Shown here piece after piece: positions 27,079 to 35,419 of a stretch of DNA of 50,208 nucleotides. The notes beneath the pieces are model-generated. The model ran no database searches. It worked only from the letters and a program-made list of their open reading frames with translations, and was not told the origin of the DNA. Source of the DNA: Caballeronia calidae (GTDB lineage Bacteria > Pseudomonadota > Gammaproteobacteria > Burkholderiales > Burkholderiaceae); the NCBI RefSeq assembly GCF_900044055.2, contig NZ_FCOX02000053.1:1-50208 (forward strand), read 5' to 3'. Every line of letters starts with the position of its first letter. The first letter of the stretch is position 1. The translations under genes were made by a program, and so were the position numbers.

Positions 27079-27172
27079 GAAGTCACCTGCTTGAAAGCCC
27101 GTGTAGGGCGCAATGAGCACGAAAAGCACGACGTTCGGCGAGGATCACCCGCCGCTCGCCGGAGTTAAAGGA

Positions 27173-27445
27173 TCAGCGGCGCGCCGCCAGCCCGACGGTC
27201 GTCGTCACGACGAGGAGCGCGAAGACGGAGCATGCCAGCCATTCGAGCGTATCGCCGTCGTGATACACGTCGAGGATGTTGCCGAGCATGCGCGCGACGA
27301 CCGTCGCCAGTATGCCAGCGGCGATGGCCGTCCAGATGCGCCCGGCCGGGCCGCGCGCGACACGTCCCGCGCGGCGCAACGGATGCAGCCACCAGCTCGC
27401 CGCGCCGATGACCGCGCCCAAGAAAATCAGCCCGATCCAGCCCAT
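27173..27445 (-). CDS. Small three-helix membrane protein
   Basis: A 90-aa protein with three hydrophobic helices at about residues 3-22, 36-54 and 66-86, starting MGWIGLIFLGAVIGAASWWL and ending in RR. Size and Gly/Ala-rich first helix recall the GlsB/YeaQ/YmgE (transglycosylase-associated) group, but I cannot confirm membership. It lies 94 bases upstream of the aminopeptidase P gene on the same strand, so it may be in that operon. No function can be assigned. Confidence 0.7.
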   Translation of the reverse strand: MGWIGLIFLGAVIGAASWWLHPLRRAGRVARGPAGRIWTAIAAGILATVVARMLGNILDVYHDGDTLEWLACSVFALLVVTTTVGLAARR

Positions 27446-27820
27446 CAGCGGCGCTGCTCCATCGGATTGGAAAGCCTGCGGAGTCGAGCGTTTCGTGAGA
27501 CGAGCATGCGTGGACCGGTTCAGTCGATGGAAGGCGCGCGGCGCCCGGCGTAGCGGATGAGTTTAGGGGCCGGATTCGGCGATGACAAGACCGCGCACTC
27601 GCGCCCGCGCGATTCGGAAAAAATCGCCCCGGTGCGGCGATCGGCCGCGTCGCGAATCCGCTGCCAAAAGGCCGCCTTGCCGCGCCGGACGGCCCTGACA
27701 GCCTGTCGCGGCGCTGTCCGTCCCCAAATGCCACCTATAAATGAAGAAATGCGCAAAACGCTATAATATTGGGCTATCCGAAAGGCCATCGGCTTAGGCC
27801 CAAAGCATCAGCCCAAAACA
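27446..27820 (+). promoter_or_regulatory. Intergenic region with hemA promoter element
   Basis: These 375 bases hold no convincing gene. Near the hemA end the sequence becomes A/T-rich, with a perfect -10 TATAAT at 27762-27767 and a start expected near 27774, about 47 bases ahead of hemA. No good -35 stands at the proper distance, so an activator may help. The upstream part would also hold the promoter of the divergent small membrane protein. Confidence 0.55.
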
Positions 27821-29116
27821 ATGCAGCTCCTCACGATCGGAATCAATCACCACACTGCGCCTGTCGCCTTGCGCGAACGCGTGGCGTTTCCGCTCGAACA
27901 GTTGAAGCCTGCGCTGGGCGCGCTGAAGGACATCTGGCTGGGGCCGCTCGCGAAGGTATCGCCCGAGGCGGCGATCCTCTCCACCTGCAATCGCACCGAA
28001 CTCTACTGCGCCACCGAGGACTCCGCCGCCCGCGAAGCCGCAATCCAGTGGCTCTCGAAGTACCACAGCATCCCCGTTCCCGAGCTTGCGCCGCACGTCT
28101 ATGCGCTGCCGCAATCGGAAGCCGTGCGCCACGCGTTCCGCGTCGCGTCGGGGCTGGATTCGATGGTCCTCGGTGAAACGCAAATCGTCGGACAAATGAA
28201 GGATGCGGTGCGCACCGCATCCGAAGCCGGCGCGCTCGGCACGTATCTGAATCAGTTGTTCCAGCGCACCTTCGCCGTCGCGAAGGAAGTGCGTTCGACC
28301 ACCGAAATCGGCGCGCAATCGGTGTCGATGGCCGCAGCCGCCGTGCGTCTCGCGCAGCGCATCTTCGAGGACGTCGCGAGCCAGCGCGTGCTTTTCATCG
28401 GCGCGGGCGAAATGATCGAGCTCTGCGCAACCCATTTCGCCGCGCAGAATCCGCGTGAGCTGGTCGTCGCGAACCGCACCGCCGAGCGCGGCGAAAAGCT
28501 CGCCGGCCGCTTCAACGGCCGCGCGATTCCGCTCTCCGAGTTGCCCGCGCGCATGCACGAGTTCGACATCATCGTGTCGTGCACGGCGTCGACGCTGCCG
28601 ATCATCGGTCTCGGCGCGGTCGAACGCGCGGTGCGTGCGCGCCGCCATCGCCCGATCTTCATGGTCGATCTCGCCGTGCCGCGCGATATCGAGCCGGAAG
28701 TCGGCAATCTGCATGATGTGTTCCTGTACACCGTCGACGATCTCGGCGCGATCGTGCGTGAAGGCAACGCATCGCGTCAGGCGGCGGTCGCGCAAGCCGA
28801 GACGATCATCGAGACGCGCGTCGCGAATTTCATGCAGTGGCTCGATGCGCGCAGCATCGTGCCGGTCATCCGTCACATGCACACGCAGGCGGACGCCTTG
28901 CGTCGCGCCGAAGTGGAACGCGCGCGCAAAATGCTCGCGCGCGGCGACGATCCCGCCGCCGTGCTCGAAGCGCTGTCGCAATCGCTGACCAACAAGCTGA
29001 TTCACGGCCCGACGCACGCGCTCAACAGCGCGAATCGCGAGGAGCGCGGCCAGCTCATCGACCTGATGAGCGGTTTCTACCGTCACGGCTCGTCGTCCGA
29101 ATCGTCGGAACGTTAG
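27821..29116 (+). CDS. hemA: Glutamyl-tRNA reductase
   Basis: A 431-aa enzyme that reduces glutamyl-tRNA to glutamate-1-semialdehyde with NADPH, the first step of C5-route heme synthesis. The catalytic cysteine is Cys56 in ILSTCNRTELYC. GLDSMVLGETQIVGQMK and AVRLAQRIF precede the NADPH domain with FIGAGEMIELCATHF and ANRTAERGEKL. The C-terminal dimerisation domain ends near LIDLMSGFYRHG. It starts a run of same-strand genes, hemA-prfA-prmC-grxD-ubiX, a common arrangement that links heme synthesis with peptide release. Confidence 0.96.
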   Translation: MQLLTIGINHHTAPVALRERVAFPLEQLKPALGALKDIWLGPLAKVSPEAAILSTCNRTELYCATEDSAAREAAIQWLSKYHSIPVPELAPHVYALPQSEAVRHAFRVASGLDSMVLGETQIVGQMKDAVRTASEAGALGTYLNQLFQRTFAVAKEVRSTTEIGAQSVSMAAAAVRLAQRIFEDVASQRVLFIGAGEMIELCATHFAAQNPRELVVANRTAERGEKLAGRFNGRAIPLSELPARMHEFDIIVSCTASTLPIIGLGAVERAVRARRHRPIFMVDLAVPRDIEPEVGNLHDVFLYTVDDLGAIVREGNASRQAAVAQAETIIETRVANFMQWLDARSIVPVIRHMHTQADALRRAEVERARKMLARGDDPAAVLEALSQSLTNKLIHGPTHALNSANREERGQLIDLMSGFYRHGSSSESSER

Positions 29117-29213
29117 CGGCCTTCTCTTTGCTATTCTCAAATGCTCCGCGCGCTTAGCGCGGCGGCTCCCCGATCGCAGTATTTCCTGGCGCTGACCGCG
29201 CCGATTCCGCCCG

Positions 29214-30296
29214 ATGAAAACGAGCATGCAAAGCAAGCTCGACCAGCTTGCAAAACGGCAGGTCGATCTCAACGAAATGTTGAGCCGCGAGGACGTGACG
29301 TCCGATATGGACCAATATCGCAAGCTCACGCGCGAGCACGCGGAAATCAGTCCGATCGTCGATCAATACGCGCTCTGGCGTCAGGCGCTCACCGACGAAG
29401 CGACCGCGCAGGAACTGCTTTCCGATCCGTCGATGCGCGATTTCGCCGAAGAGGAAATCGGCGAGGCGCGCGGGCGCATGGTGAAGATCGAAGGCGATCT
29501 GCAGACGATGCTGCTGCCGAAAGATCCGAACGACGAGCGCAACATCTTCATCGAAATTCGCGCGGGCACCGGCGGCGACGAATCCGCGCTGTTCGCCGGC
29601 GATTTGCTGCGCATGTACTTGCGTTACGCGGAACGCAATCGCTGGACCGCCGAGACGATGTCGGAAAGCGTGTCCGATCTCGGCGGCTACAAGGAAGTGA
29701 TCGTGCGCATCGCGGGGCAAGGCGCATATTCGCGGCTCAAGTTCGAGTCGGGCGGACATCGCGTGCAGCGCGTGCCGGCGACGGAAACGCAGGGGCGTAT
29801 CCACACGTCGGCGTGCACCGTCGCCGTGATGCCCGAAGCCGATGAAATCAGCGAAGTGGTGATCAATCCGGCCGACTTGCGCATCGACACGTTCCGCGCA
29901 TCGGGCGCGGGCGGGCAGCACATCAACAAGACGGATTCCGCGGTGCGCGTGACGCACTTGCCGACGGGCATCGTCGTCGAATGTCAGGACGACCGCTCGC
30001 AGCATAAGAACAAGGACCGCGCGTTGAAGGTGCTCGCCGCGCGCATCAAGGACAAGCAGTATCACGAGCAGCACGCGAAGGAAGCCGCGACGCGCAAAAG
30101 CCTGATCGGCTCGGGCGACCGTTCGGAGCGCATCCGCACGTACAACTTCCCGCAAGGGCGCATGACGGATCACCGCATCAACCTGACGCTCTACAAGCTC
30201 GAATACATCATGGACGGCGATCTCGACGAGCTGATTGGCGCGCTGGTCTCCGAGCATCAGGCGGAGCAGCTCGCGGCGCTCGGGGAAGCGGAGTGA
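29214..30296 (+). CDS. prfA: Peptide chain release factor 1
   Basis: A 360-aa class I release factor that terminates at UAA and UAG. The PxT stop-codon recognition motif is PAT in RVPATETQGRIHTSACTVAV and the catalytic GGQ is in RASGAGGQHINKTDSAVR. ATG 29214 begins MKTSMQSKL, in line with E. coli MKPSIVAKL; ATG 29226 is a weaker alternative. The GGQ glutamine is methylated by PrmC, whose gene overlaps the prfA stop codon by four bases. Confidence 0.96.
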   Translation: MKTSMQSKLDQLAKRQVDLNEMLSREDVTSDMDQYRKLTREHAEISPIVDQYALWRQALTDEATAQELLSDPSMRDFAEEEIGEARGRMVKIEGDLQTMLLPKDPNDERNIFIEIRAGTGGDESALFAGDLLRMYLRYAERNRWTAETMSESVSDLGGYKEVIVRIAGQGAYSRLKFESGGHRVQRVPATETQGRIHTSACTVAVMPEADEISEVVINPADLRIDTFRASGAGGQHINKTDSAVRVTHLPTGIVVECQDDRSQHKNKDRALKVLAARIKDKQYHEQHAKEAATRKSLIGSGDRSERIRTYNFPQGRMTDHRINLTLYKLEYIMDGDLDELIGALVSEHQAEQLAALGEAE

Positions 30297-31129
30297 GCAC
30301 GGTCGCGGATCTGCTGCGGGCATCGTCGCTTTCGGCATTGGACGCTCGCGTCTTGTTGATGCACGTGCTCGGCTGGCGCCGCACGGAATTGATCACGCGC
30401 GATCACGAACCGCTCGCCGAAGCTGCCGTGGCGCGATTCGAAGCGCTTTCAGCGCGACGTCTCGCTGGCGAACCGATCGCGCAACTGACCGGCAAGCGCG
30501 AATTCTTCGGACTCGAATTCGACGTGACATCGGACGTGCTGATTCCGCGCCCGGAAACCGAATTGCTCGTGGAGCTCGCGCTGAAAGCCATCGCCGATGC
30601 GCCGGGCGCGCGCGTGCTCGATCTCGGCACGGGCACCGGCGCAATCGCAATCTCAATCGCCCATACGCGGCCCGATGCGCGCGTGTGGGCCGTGGATCGC
30701 TCGCCGGCGGCGCTCGATGTCGCGCGGCGCAACGCAAGCGCGCTGCTCGGCCCGCAACGGGCCGGCGGGCCGTTGGCGTTCATCGAAAGCGACTGGACCG
30801 CGAACATCGATCCATCGTTGCTGTTCGAGGCCATCGTCAGCAATCCGCCGTATATCGCAAGCGACGATCCGCATCTCGAACAAGGCGACTTGCGTTTCGA
30901 ACCGCGCGGCGCACTCACTGACGACGCCGATGGTTTGTCGGCGATCCGCGCGATCATCGAGACTGCGCCGTTTCTGCTTGCGAACAGCGGCGCGCTGTGG
31001 CTGGAGCACGGCTACGATCAGGCCGAATCCGTGCGGGCGCTGCTCCAGGCGCGCGGCTTCACCGATGTCCGCTCGATGTGCGATCTCGCCGGCATCGAGC
31101 GTTGCTCCGGCGGTCGTTTCACGGCCTGA
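30293..31129 (+). CDS. prmC: Release factor glutamine methyltransferase PrmC
   Basis: A 278-aa SAM-dependent enzyme that N5-methylates the GGQ glutamine of RF1 and RF2. SAM-binding motif I is VLDLGTGTGAIAISIA, and the catalytic NPPY motif is in IVSNPPYIASDDPHL. The N-terminal helical domain ends at REFFGLEFDVTSDVLIPRPETE. The start is GTG at 30293, overlapping the prfA stop as GTGA, so translation is coupled to its substrate gene. Confidence 0.95.
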   Translation: MSTVADLLRASSLSALDARVLLMHVLGWRRTELITRDHEPLAEAAVARFEALSARRLAGEPIAQLTGKREFFGLEFDVTSDVLIPRPETELLVELALKAIADAPGARVLDLGTGTGAIAISIAHTRPDARVWAVDRSPAALDVARRNASALLGPQRAGGPLAFIESDWTANIDPSLLFEAIVSNPPYIASDDPHLEQGDLRFEPRGALTDDADGLSAIRAIIETAPFLLANSGALWLEHGYDQAESVRALLQARGFTDVRSMCDLAGIERCSGGRFTA

Positions 31130-31215
31130 GCACTCGGGCGCCGTCAGCCCGTCAAAGCGAAATCCGCTATCATTTCACCCATCAGTCCCTTCCGACATTC
31201 AAGCGCAGGAACGCC

Positions 31216-31527
31216 ATGGATACGCAAGAACGCATCAAGCAAATCGTCGATCAAAACGCCGTCGTCCTTTTCATGAAAGGCACGGCGCAATTCCCGATGT
31301 GCGGCTTCTCCGGCCGCGCAATCCAGGTGCTCAAGGCATGCGGCGTCGATCAGATCATGACCGTGAACGTCCTCGAAGACGACGCGATCCGCCAGGGCAT
31401 CAAGGAATTCTCCAACTGGCCGACCATTCCGCAGCTCTATGTGAAGGGCGAATTCATCGGCGGCTCGGACATCATGATGGAGATGTACCAGTCGGGCGAA
31501 CTGCAGCAACTCTTCGCCGCGGCCTGA
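31216..31527 (+). CDS. grxD: Monothiol glutaredoxin GrxD
   Basis: A 103-aa CGFS-type glutaredoxin that carries [2Fe-2S] clusters, with BolA-like partners, for Fe-S cluster delivery. The active site PMCGFSGRAIQ has Cys29; WPTIPQLYVKGEFIGGSDI holds the cis-proline and glutathione-binding loop. ATG 31216 follows a CAGGAACG Shine-Dalgarno; upstream frame extension is ignored. It is placed between prmC and ubiX. Confidence 0.95.
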   Translation: MDTQERIKQIVDQNAVVLFMKGTAQFPMCGFSGRAIQVLKACGVDQIMTVNVLEDDAIRQGIKEFSNWPTIPQLYVKGEFIGGSDIMMEMYQSGELQQLFAAA

Positions 31528-31537
31528 GTTTTCACCA

Positions 31538-32137
31538 GTGAGCGCGCCCGCTGCCGCAAAGCGACGGCTCATCGTCGCGATAACCGGTGCAACGGGCGCC
31601 ATCTACGGCGTGCGTCTGCTCGAGACGCTGCGCCGGCAAGGCGGCGTCGAGACGCATCTTCTTGTCTCCAGCGCCGGCTGGCTCAATATCCAGCACGAAC
31701 TCGATCTCGACAAGGCCACCGTTCACGCGCTGGCCGATGTCGTGCACAGCGTCCGCGATGTCGGCGCGAGCATCGCGTCGGGTTCCTTCGCGACCGACGG
31801 CATGGTCGTCGCGCCCTGCTCGATGCGCACGCTCGCGAGCGTCGCGCACGGTCTCTCCGACAATCTCATCACCCGCGCCGCCGACGTCGTGTTGAAGGAG
31901 CGCCGCCGCCTCGTGCTGCTCGTGCGCGAAACACCGCTCAACCTCGCGCATCTGCGCAACATGACGGCGGTCACCGAAATGGGCGGCGTGATCTTTCCGC
32001 CGCTGCCCGCGTTCTATCAGAAGCCCGCGACCATCGACGAAATGGTCGATCACTCGGTTGCGCGCGTGATCGATCTGTTCGGTTTCGCGCAGCCGGTCTC
32101 GGCGGCGTGGCAGGGTCTGCGCGGCGAAACCGACTGA
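31538..32137 (+). CDS. ubiX: Flavin prenyltransferase UbiX
   Basis: A 199-aa enzyme that prenylates FMN to make the prFMN cofactor used by UbiD decarboxylases in ubiquinone synthesis. AITGATGAIYGVRLLETL is the FMN phosphate loop; SFATDGMVVAPCSMRTLASVA, LVRETPLNLAHLRNM and GVIFPPLPAFY are family segments that bind FMN and dimethylallyl phosphate. The start is GTG at 31538, ten bases after grxD. A ubiD gene is not in the window. Confidence 0.95.
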   Translation: MSAPAAAKRRLIVAITGATGAIYGVRLLETLRRQGGVETHLLVSSAGWLNIQHELDLDKATVHALADVVHSVRDVGASIASGSFATDGMVVAPCSMRTLASVAHGLSDNLITRAADVVLKERRRLVLLVRETPLNLAHLRNMTAVTEMGGVIFPPLPAFYQKPATIDEMVDHSVARVIDLFGFAQPVSAAWQGLRGETD

Positions 32138-32257
32138 CGCTGGCGCGGTATCCGGCATTAGCAACAACGGCGACACAATTCGTTGCCGTGTGAGCCGTTT
32201 ATCAACGACGCTCGCGGCCCTACATTGGATGGCAGATGCCACAGGAATTTTGCCGCC

Positions 32258-33043
32258 ATGAGCCGACTGCCCACCGTTTTCATTTCCCACGGCGCGCCGA
32301 CGCTGCCGATCGATCCGTCGATGCCGTCCGCCGAATTCGCGTCCCTCGGACAAACCCTGCCGCGCCCGCGCGCCATTCTGATGCTGTCGGCCCATTGGGG
32401 CACGGCCCAGCCGGTGGCGAGCACGGCCGAACGCCCGGAAACCATCCACGATTTTTACGGCTTTCCGCAGGCGCTCTACGAGCTGCGCTATCCGGCGCCC
32501 GGCGCGCCCGATCTCGCCAAACGCGCGGCCGGGCTGCTCGGCGCGCAGGGCATTGCCGCCGCGACGACCGATCACGGCCTCGATCACGGCGCATGGGTGC
32601 CGCTGCTGCTGATGTTCCCGGATGCGGACGTGCCGGTCACGCAACTGTCGATTCAGCCGCGCCTCGATGCCGCGCATCACTATCGCATCGGACGAGCCTT
32701 GCGCGATCTGCGCGATGACGGCGTGATGGTCGTCGGTTCGGGGCAGATCACGCATAACCTGCGCATGGCCGATTTCAGCGCGCGCCCGGAAGACGCCGAT
32801 CCGCGCGTGACCGAGTTCACCGACTGGTTCGAGAGCCGCATGGCCGAACGCGACATCGACGCCCTGCTCGACTATCGCGCCCGCGCGCCGCACGCGGCGC
32901 TGATGCACCCGACCGACGAGCATCTGCTGCCCGTGTTCAGCGCGCTCGGCGCGGCGGCGGATGATTATCGGCTCGGCATCCAGTCGCTCGGCACGTTCCA
33001 GCGCGCGCTCGCGATGACGAACTACGTCTTCACCGACGCCTGA
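32258..33043 (+). CDS. Class III extradiol dioxygenase (DODA/YgiD type)
   Basis: A 261-aa member of the LigB-type extradiol ring-cleavage family, close to YgiD/4,5-DOPA dioxygenase. Likely metal ligands are the histidines in FISHGAPTLPID, LSAHWG and ITHNLR; DHGLDHGAWVPLLLMFP is the conserved substrate-site stretch. The physiological substrate is unknown; phenolic catechols are a guess. ATG 32258 starts MSRLPTVF; no strong Shine-Dalgarno is visible. A terminator follows the stop. Confidence 0.88.
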   Translation: MSRLPTVFISHGAPTLPIDPSMPSAEFASLGQTLPRPRAILMLSAHWGTAQPVASTAERPETIHDFYGFPQALYELRYPAPGAPDLAKRAAGLLGAQGIAAATTDHGLDHGAWVPLLLMFPDADVPVTQLSIQPRLDAAHHYRIGRALRDLRDDGVMVVGSGQITHNLRMADFSARPEDADPRVTEFTDWFESRMAERDIDALLDYRARAPHAALMHPTDEHLLPVFSALGAAADDYRLGIQSLGTFQRALAMTNYVFTDA

Positions 33044-33048
33044 TCGCA

Positions 33049-33082
33049 AAAAAGCCCGCCTGATCGCTCAGGCGGGCTTTTT
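33049..33082. terminator. Bidirectional terminator between dioxygenase and APC permease
   Basis: AAAAAGCCCGCCTGA (33049-33063) pairs perfectly with TCAGGCGGGCTTTTT (33068-33082) around a 4-base loop. It separates convergent genes. Confidence 0.93.
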
Positions 33083-33100
33083 ACTGTCGAACCGAAGCGC

Positions 33101-34693
33101 TCAGGCGCCGACTTCGTGAAGAATATCGTCGCGGCTTTCGCGTTCGTCGAGATACGTCGTGCGATAGCCCGTGTGCACGCCCCAGTAATAGAAGATCAGC
33201 GCGAGCACCGTGACCGCCGCCATATCCCAGCCATACGGCAGAAGCCCGCTGCCGCCGAAGTCCTTGCTGCCGATCAGCGACATCACCGCCATCGACGGCA
33301 AATAGGCCACCAGCCACCACGCCGCCTTGAGATCGCGGCCCCAGCCCGCGAATCCCGTCTTGCTCTGATAGTAGAAGTACACGGGCAGCGCGACGACCAT
33401 CAGCAGAATGATTTCGCCGGTCAGCGGCCACTTCGCCCAGAACAGGACGAGCGACGCGCACACGAATGCGAACGGCGCGATCACGCCCATCAGCGGCAGC
33501 TTGAGCGGACGGTCGAGATCGGTGGCCGAGCGGCGCAGCGCCATCAGGCTGACCGGGCCGGTGAGGTACGAAATCACGGTCGCGACCGAAATCACCGCCG
33601 CGAGCGAGCTCCAGCCGCGGAAGAAGAACAGGAAGATGAACGCGACGATCAGGTTGAACCACATCGCCGGACGCGGCACGCCGTAGAACGGATGCACGCT
33701 GCCGAACATCTTCGGCATCGTGTTATTGCGCTGCATCGCGTAGATCATGCGCGTCGTCGTCGCCATGTAGGTCGTGCCGGTGCCGCTCGGGCTGACGAAA
33801 GCGTCGATATACAACAGGATCGCGAGCCAGTTCAGATTCAGCGCGAGCGCCAGTTCCGCGAACGGCGACGCGAAATCGAAGTGCGACCAGCCCTTCATGA
33901 CGTCGCCGGGGCTCACCGCGCCGATATACGCCACTTGCAGCAGCACGTAGATCACGAGCGCGAGCAGAATCGAGCCGATCACGGCGAACGGCACGCTGCG
34001 CGCCGGATGACGCGCTTCGCCCGCCAGGTTCACCGGGCTCTGGAAACCGTTGAAGCTGAACACGATGCCGCTCGTCGCCACCGCCGTCAGCACGGCCGGC
34101 CAGCCGTAAGGCGCGAAGCTCGACGCCGTGCCGAAGTTCTCCGAGTGGAAGCCGCTGAACATGAGGCCCGCGATGGTCGCGCCCGGAATCAGGAACTTGA
34201 AGATCGTGATGGCGGAATTCGCGCGCGCGAACACCTTCACGCCCCAGTAGTTCAGCATGAAGTAGACGATCACGAGCAGCGCCGAGAGCGCGAGGCCCAT
34301 CGGTGTGAGCGATTCGTTGACGAAGAGCGCATGCGCCCAGTCATACGGCCAGGTGCTCATGTATTGAATCGACGCCTCGGCTTCGATCGGAATGACCGAG
34401 ACGATCGCGATCCAGTTGGCCCACGCGCTGATGAAGCCGACGAGCGCGCCGTGCGAATAGCGCGCGTAGCGCACCATGCCGCCGGATTCGGGGAACATCG
34501 CGCCGAGCTCGGCGTAAGTCAGTGCGATCGCGAGGATCACGACCGCGCCGATCACCCACGCGACGATCGCCGCTGGCCCGGCGATCTTCGCGGCTTTCCA
34601 TGCGCCGAACAGCCAGCCTGAACCGATGATGGACCCGAGGCCGGTCAGCAATAGCGCCATCGGACCGATATTTCTTTGTATCGAACTCTTCAA
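33101..34693 (-). CDS. APC-superfamily amino acid permease
   Basis: A 530-aa inner-membrane transporter with about 12-14 helices. The N-terminal GLGSIIGSGWLFGAWKAAK is the unwound helix 1 substrate-binding motif of the amino acid-polyamine-organocation family; IVFSFNGFQSPVNLAGEAR is the helix 6 region. The substrate cannot be read from sequence. I choose a TTG start at 34693 (KSSIQRNIGPMALL follows), which has GGAG six bases upstream on the minus strand. An ATG at 34726 (MRARRETLENK) has no good Shine-Dalgarno. It diverges from the cold-shock gene. Confidence 0.88.
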   Translation of the reverse strand: MKSSIQRNIGPMALLLTGLGSIIGSGWLFGAWKAAKIAGPAAIVAWVIGAVVILAIALTYAELGAMFPESGGMVRYARYSHGALVGFISAWANWIAIVSVIPIEAEASIQYMSTWPYDWAHALFVNESLTPMGLALSALLVIVYFMLNYWGVKVFARANSAITIFKFLIPGATIAGLMFSGFHSENFGTASSFAPYGWPAVLTAVATSGIVFSFNGFQSPVNLAGEARHPARSVPFAVIGSILLALVIYVLLQVAYIGAVSPGDVMKGWSHFDFASPFAELALALNLNWLAILLYIDAFVSPSGTGTTYMATTTRMIYAMQRNNTMPKMFGSVHPFYGVPRPAMWFNLIVAFIFLFFFRGWSSLAAVISVATVISYLTGPVSLMALRRSATDLDRPLKLPLMGVIAPFAFVCASLVLFWAKWPLTGEIILLMVVALPVYFYYQSKTGFAGWGRDLKAAWWLVAYLPSMAVMSLIGSKDFGGSGLLPYGWDMAAVTVLALIFYYWGVHTGYRTTYLDERESRDDILHEVGA

Positions 34694-34970
34694 CTTGTTC
34701 TCCAGTGTCTCGCGCCGCGCGCGCATCGCCCGCGGCCTGCCGTGCTGCGGCCGCCGTGGATGCCAGGAAACGGTCCCGGCGATCCGGCGATGCCGGTGCA
34801 ACCCTTAAAGCGGGGCGTAGTTTAACGGTTGCACCTTTCGAATGCAGTGAACACTGGGAACAAAATCGTCTCAAATCGGGATTTTTGAGGCAAAACAATT
34901 GCAGAATTGCAAGCTTTGTAATGTTTGCTTGCACATCTCAAAAAAACCCTTGAGAGTTGTCGGAAATGAA

Positions 34971-34999
34971 TTGACCGGGCAATCGTTTCGCCGTATAAA
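34971..34999 (+). promoter_or_regulatory. cspA sigma-70 promoter
   Basis: TTGACC (34971-34976) and TATAAA (34994-34999) are spaced by exactly 17 bases. The start expected near 35006 leaves about 138 bases of leader before the cold-shock gene. The 100 bases upstream are notably A/T-rich, with small hairpins (34870-34889, 34908-34933, 34936-34955), and may act as UP-like DNA. Confidence 0.75.
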
Positions 35000-35005
35000 G
35001 CTTCT

Positions 35006-35143
35006 TGCAGGATTTCAAGTGGCGAGTGAATTGGTTCTTTCGAGTTCGCCATCACGGTACTCCGGTTGGTCCCATTGCCCCTTCCTTGATTTTCCGCACC
35101 CTTGGGCTTCGGCCTTATTCATCAATTTTTTGGAATACGTAAC
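35006..35143 (+). promoter_or_regulatory. Long 5' leader of the cold-shock gene
   Basis: The untranslated leader is about 138 bases, similar in size to that of E. coli cspA (159 bases), whose folding changes with temperature. Pyrimidine-rich blocks (CCCCTTCCTTG) and a weak TGGAA Shine-Dalgarno are seen, but I find no obvious cold box. A thermosensor role is inference from family and length. Confidence 0.5.
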
Positions 35144-35347
35144 ATGGAAACCGGTACCGTCAAGTGGTTCAATGACGCAAAGGGCTTTGGCTTCATCACT
35201 CCGGATGGCGGCGGCGAAGATCTGTTCGCGCACTTCTCGGAAATCCGCATCGAAGGCTTCAAGACGCTTCAGGAAAACCAAAAGGTTACCTACGAAGTGA
35301 AGACTGGCCCGAAGGGCAAGCAAGCAGCGAACATCAAGCCGGCCTAA
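35144..35347 (+). CDS. cspA: Cold-shock protein
   Basis: A 67-aa OB-fold single-stranded nucleic acid-binding protein that melts RNA structure. The RNP1 motif is KGFGFITPD and RNP2 is DLFAHFS, after the standard start METGTVKWFND. Length is typical. The gene has its own promoter and long leader, and a terminator right behind it, so it is monocistronic. Naming among CspA paralogues is arbitrary. Confidence 0.95.
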   Translation: METGTVKWFNDAKGFGFITPDGGGEDLFAHFSEIRIEGFKTLQENQKVTYEVKTGPKGKQAANIKPA

Positions 35348-35366
35348 GCCCGCGAGAATTCGTATG

Positions 35367-35393
35367 AAAAACCCCGCCTAGGCGGGGTTTTTT
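35367..35393. terminator. Terminator after the cold-shock gene
   Basis: AAAAACCCCGCC (35367-35378) pairs with GGCGGGGTTTTT (35381-35392). It works on both strands and lies between the convergent cold-shock and Hsp70-like genes. Confidence 0.92.
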
Positions 35394-35419
35394 ATTTTCC
35401 GGCTCAGATTATTGCGGCG

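Noticed and set aside
25219..27168. 649-codon open frame on plus, opposite the aminopeptidase P gene
   Set aside because: Arg-rich shadow without recognisable domains; the minus-strand gene has complete M24 metal ligands.
27794..29329. 511-codon open frame on minus, opposite hemA
   Set aside because: Shadow of hemA; it also runs over the hemA-prfA junction without a coherent domain.
33116..34621. 501-codon open frame on plus, opposite the APC permease
   Set aside because: Arg/Glu/His-rich mirror of a membrane protein gene, not a real protein.
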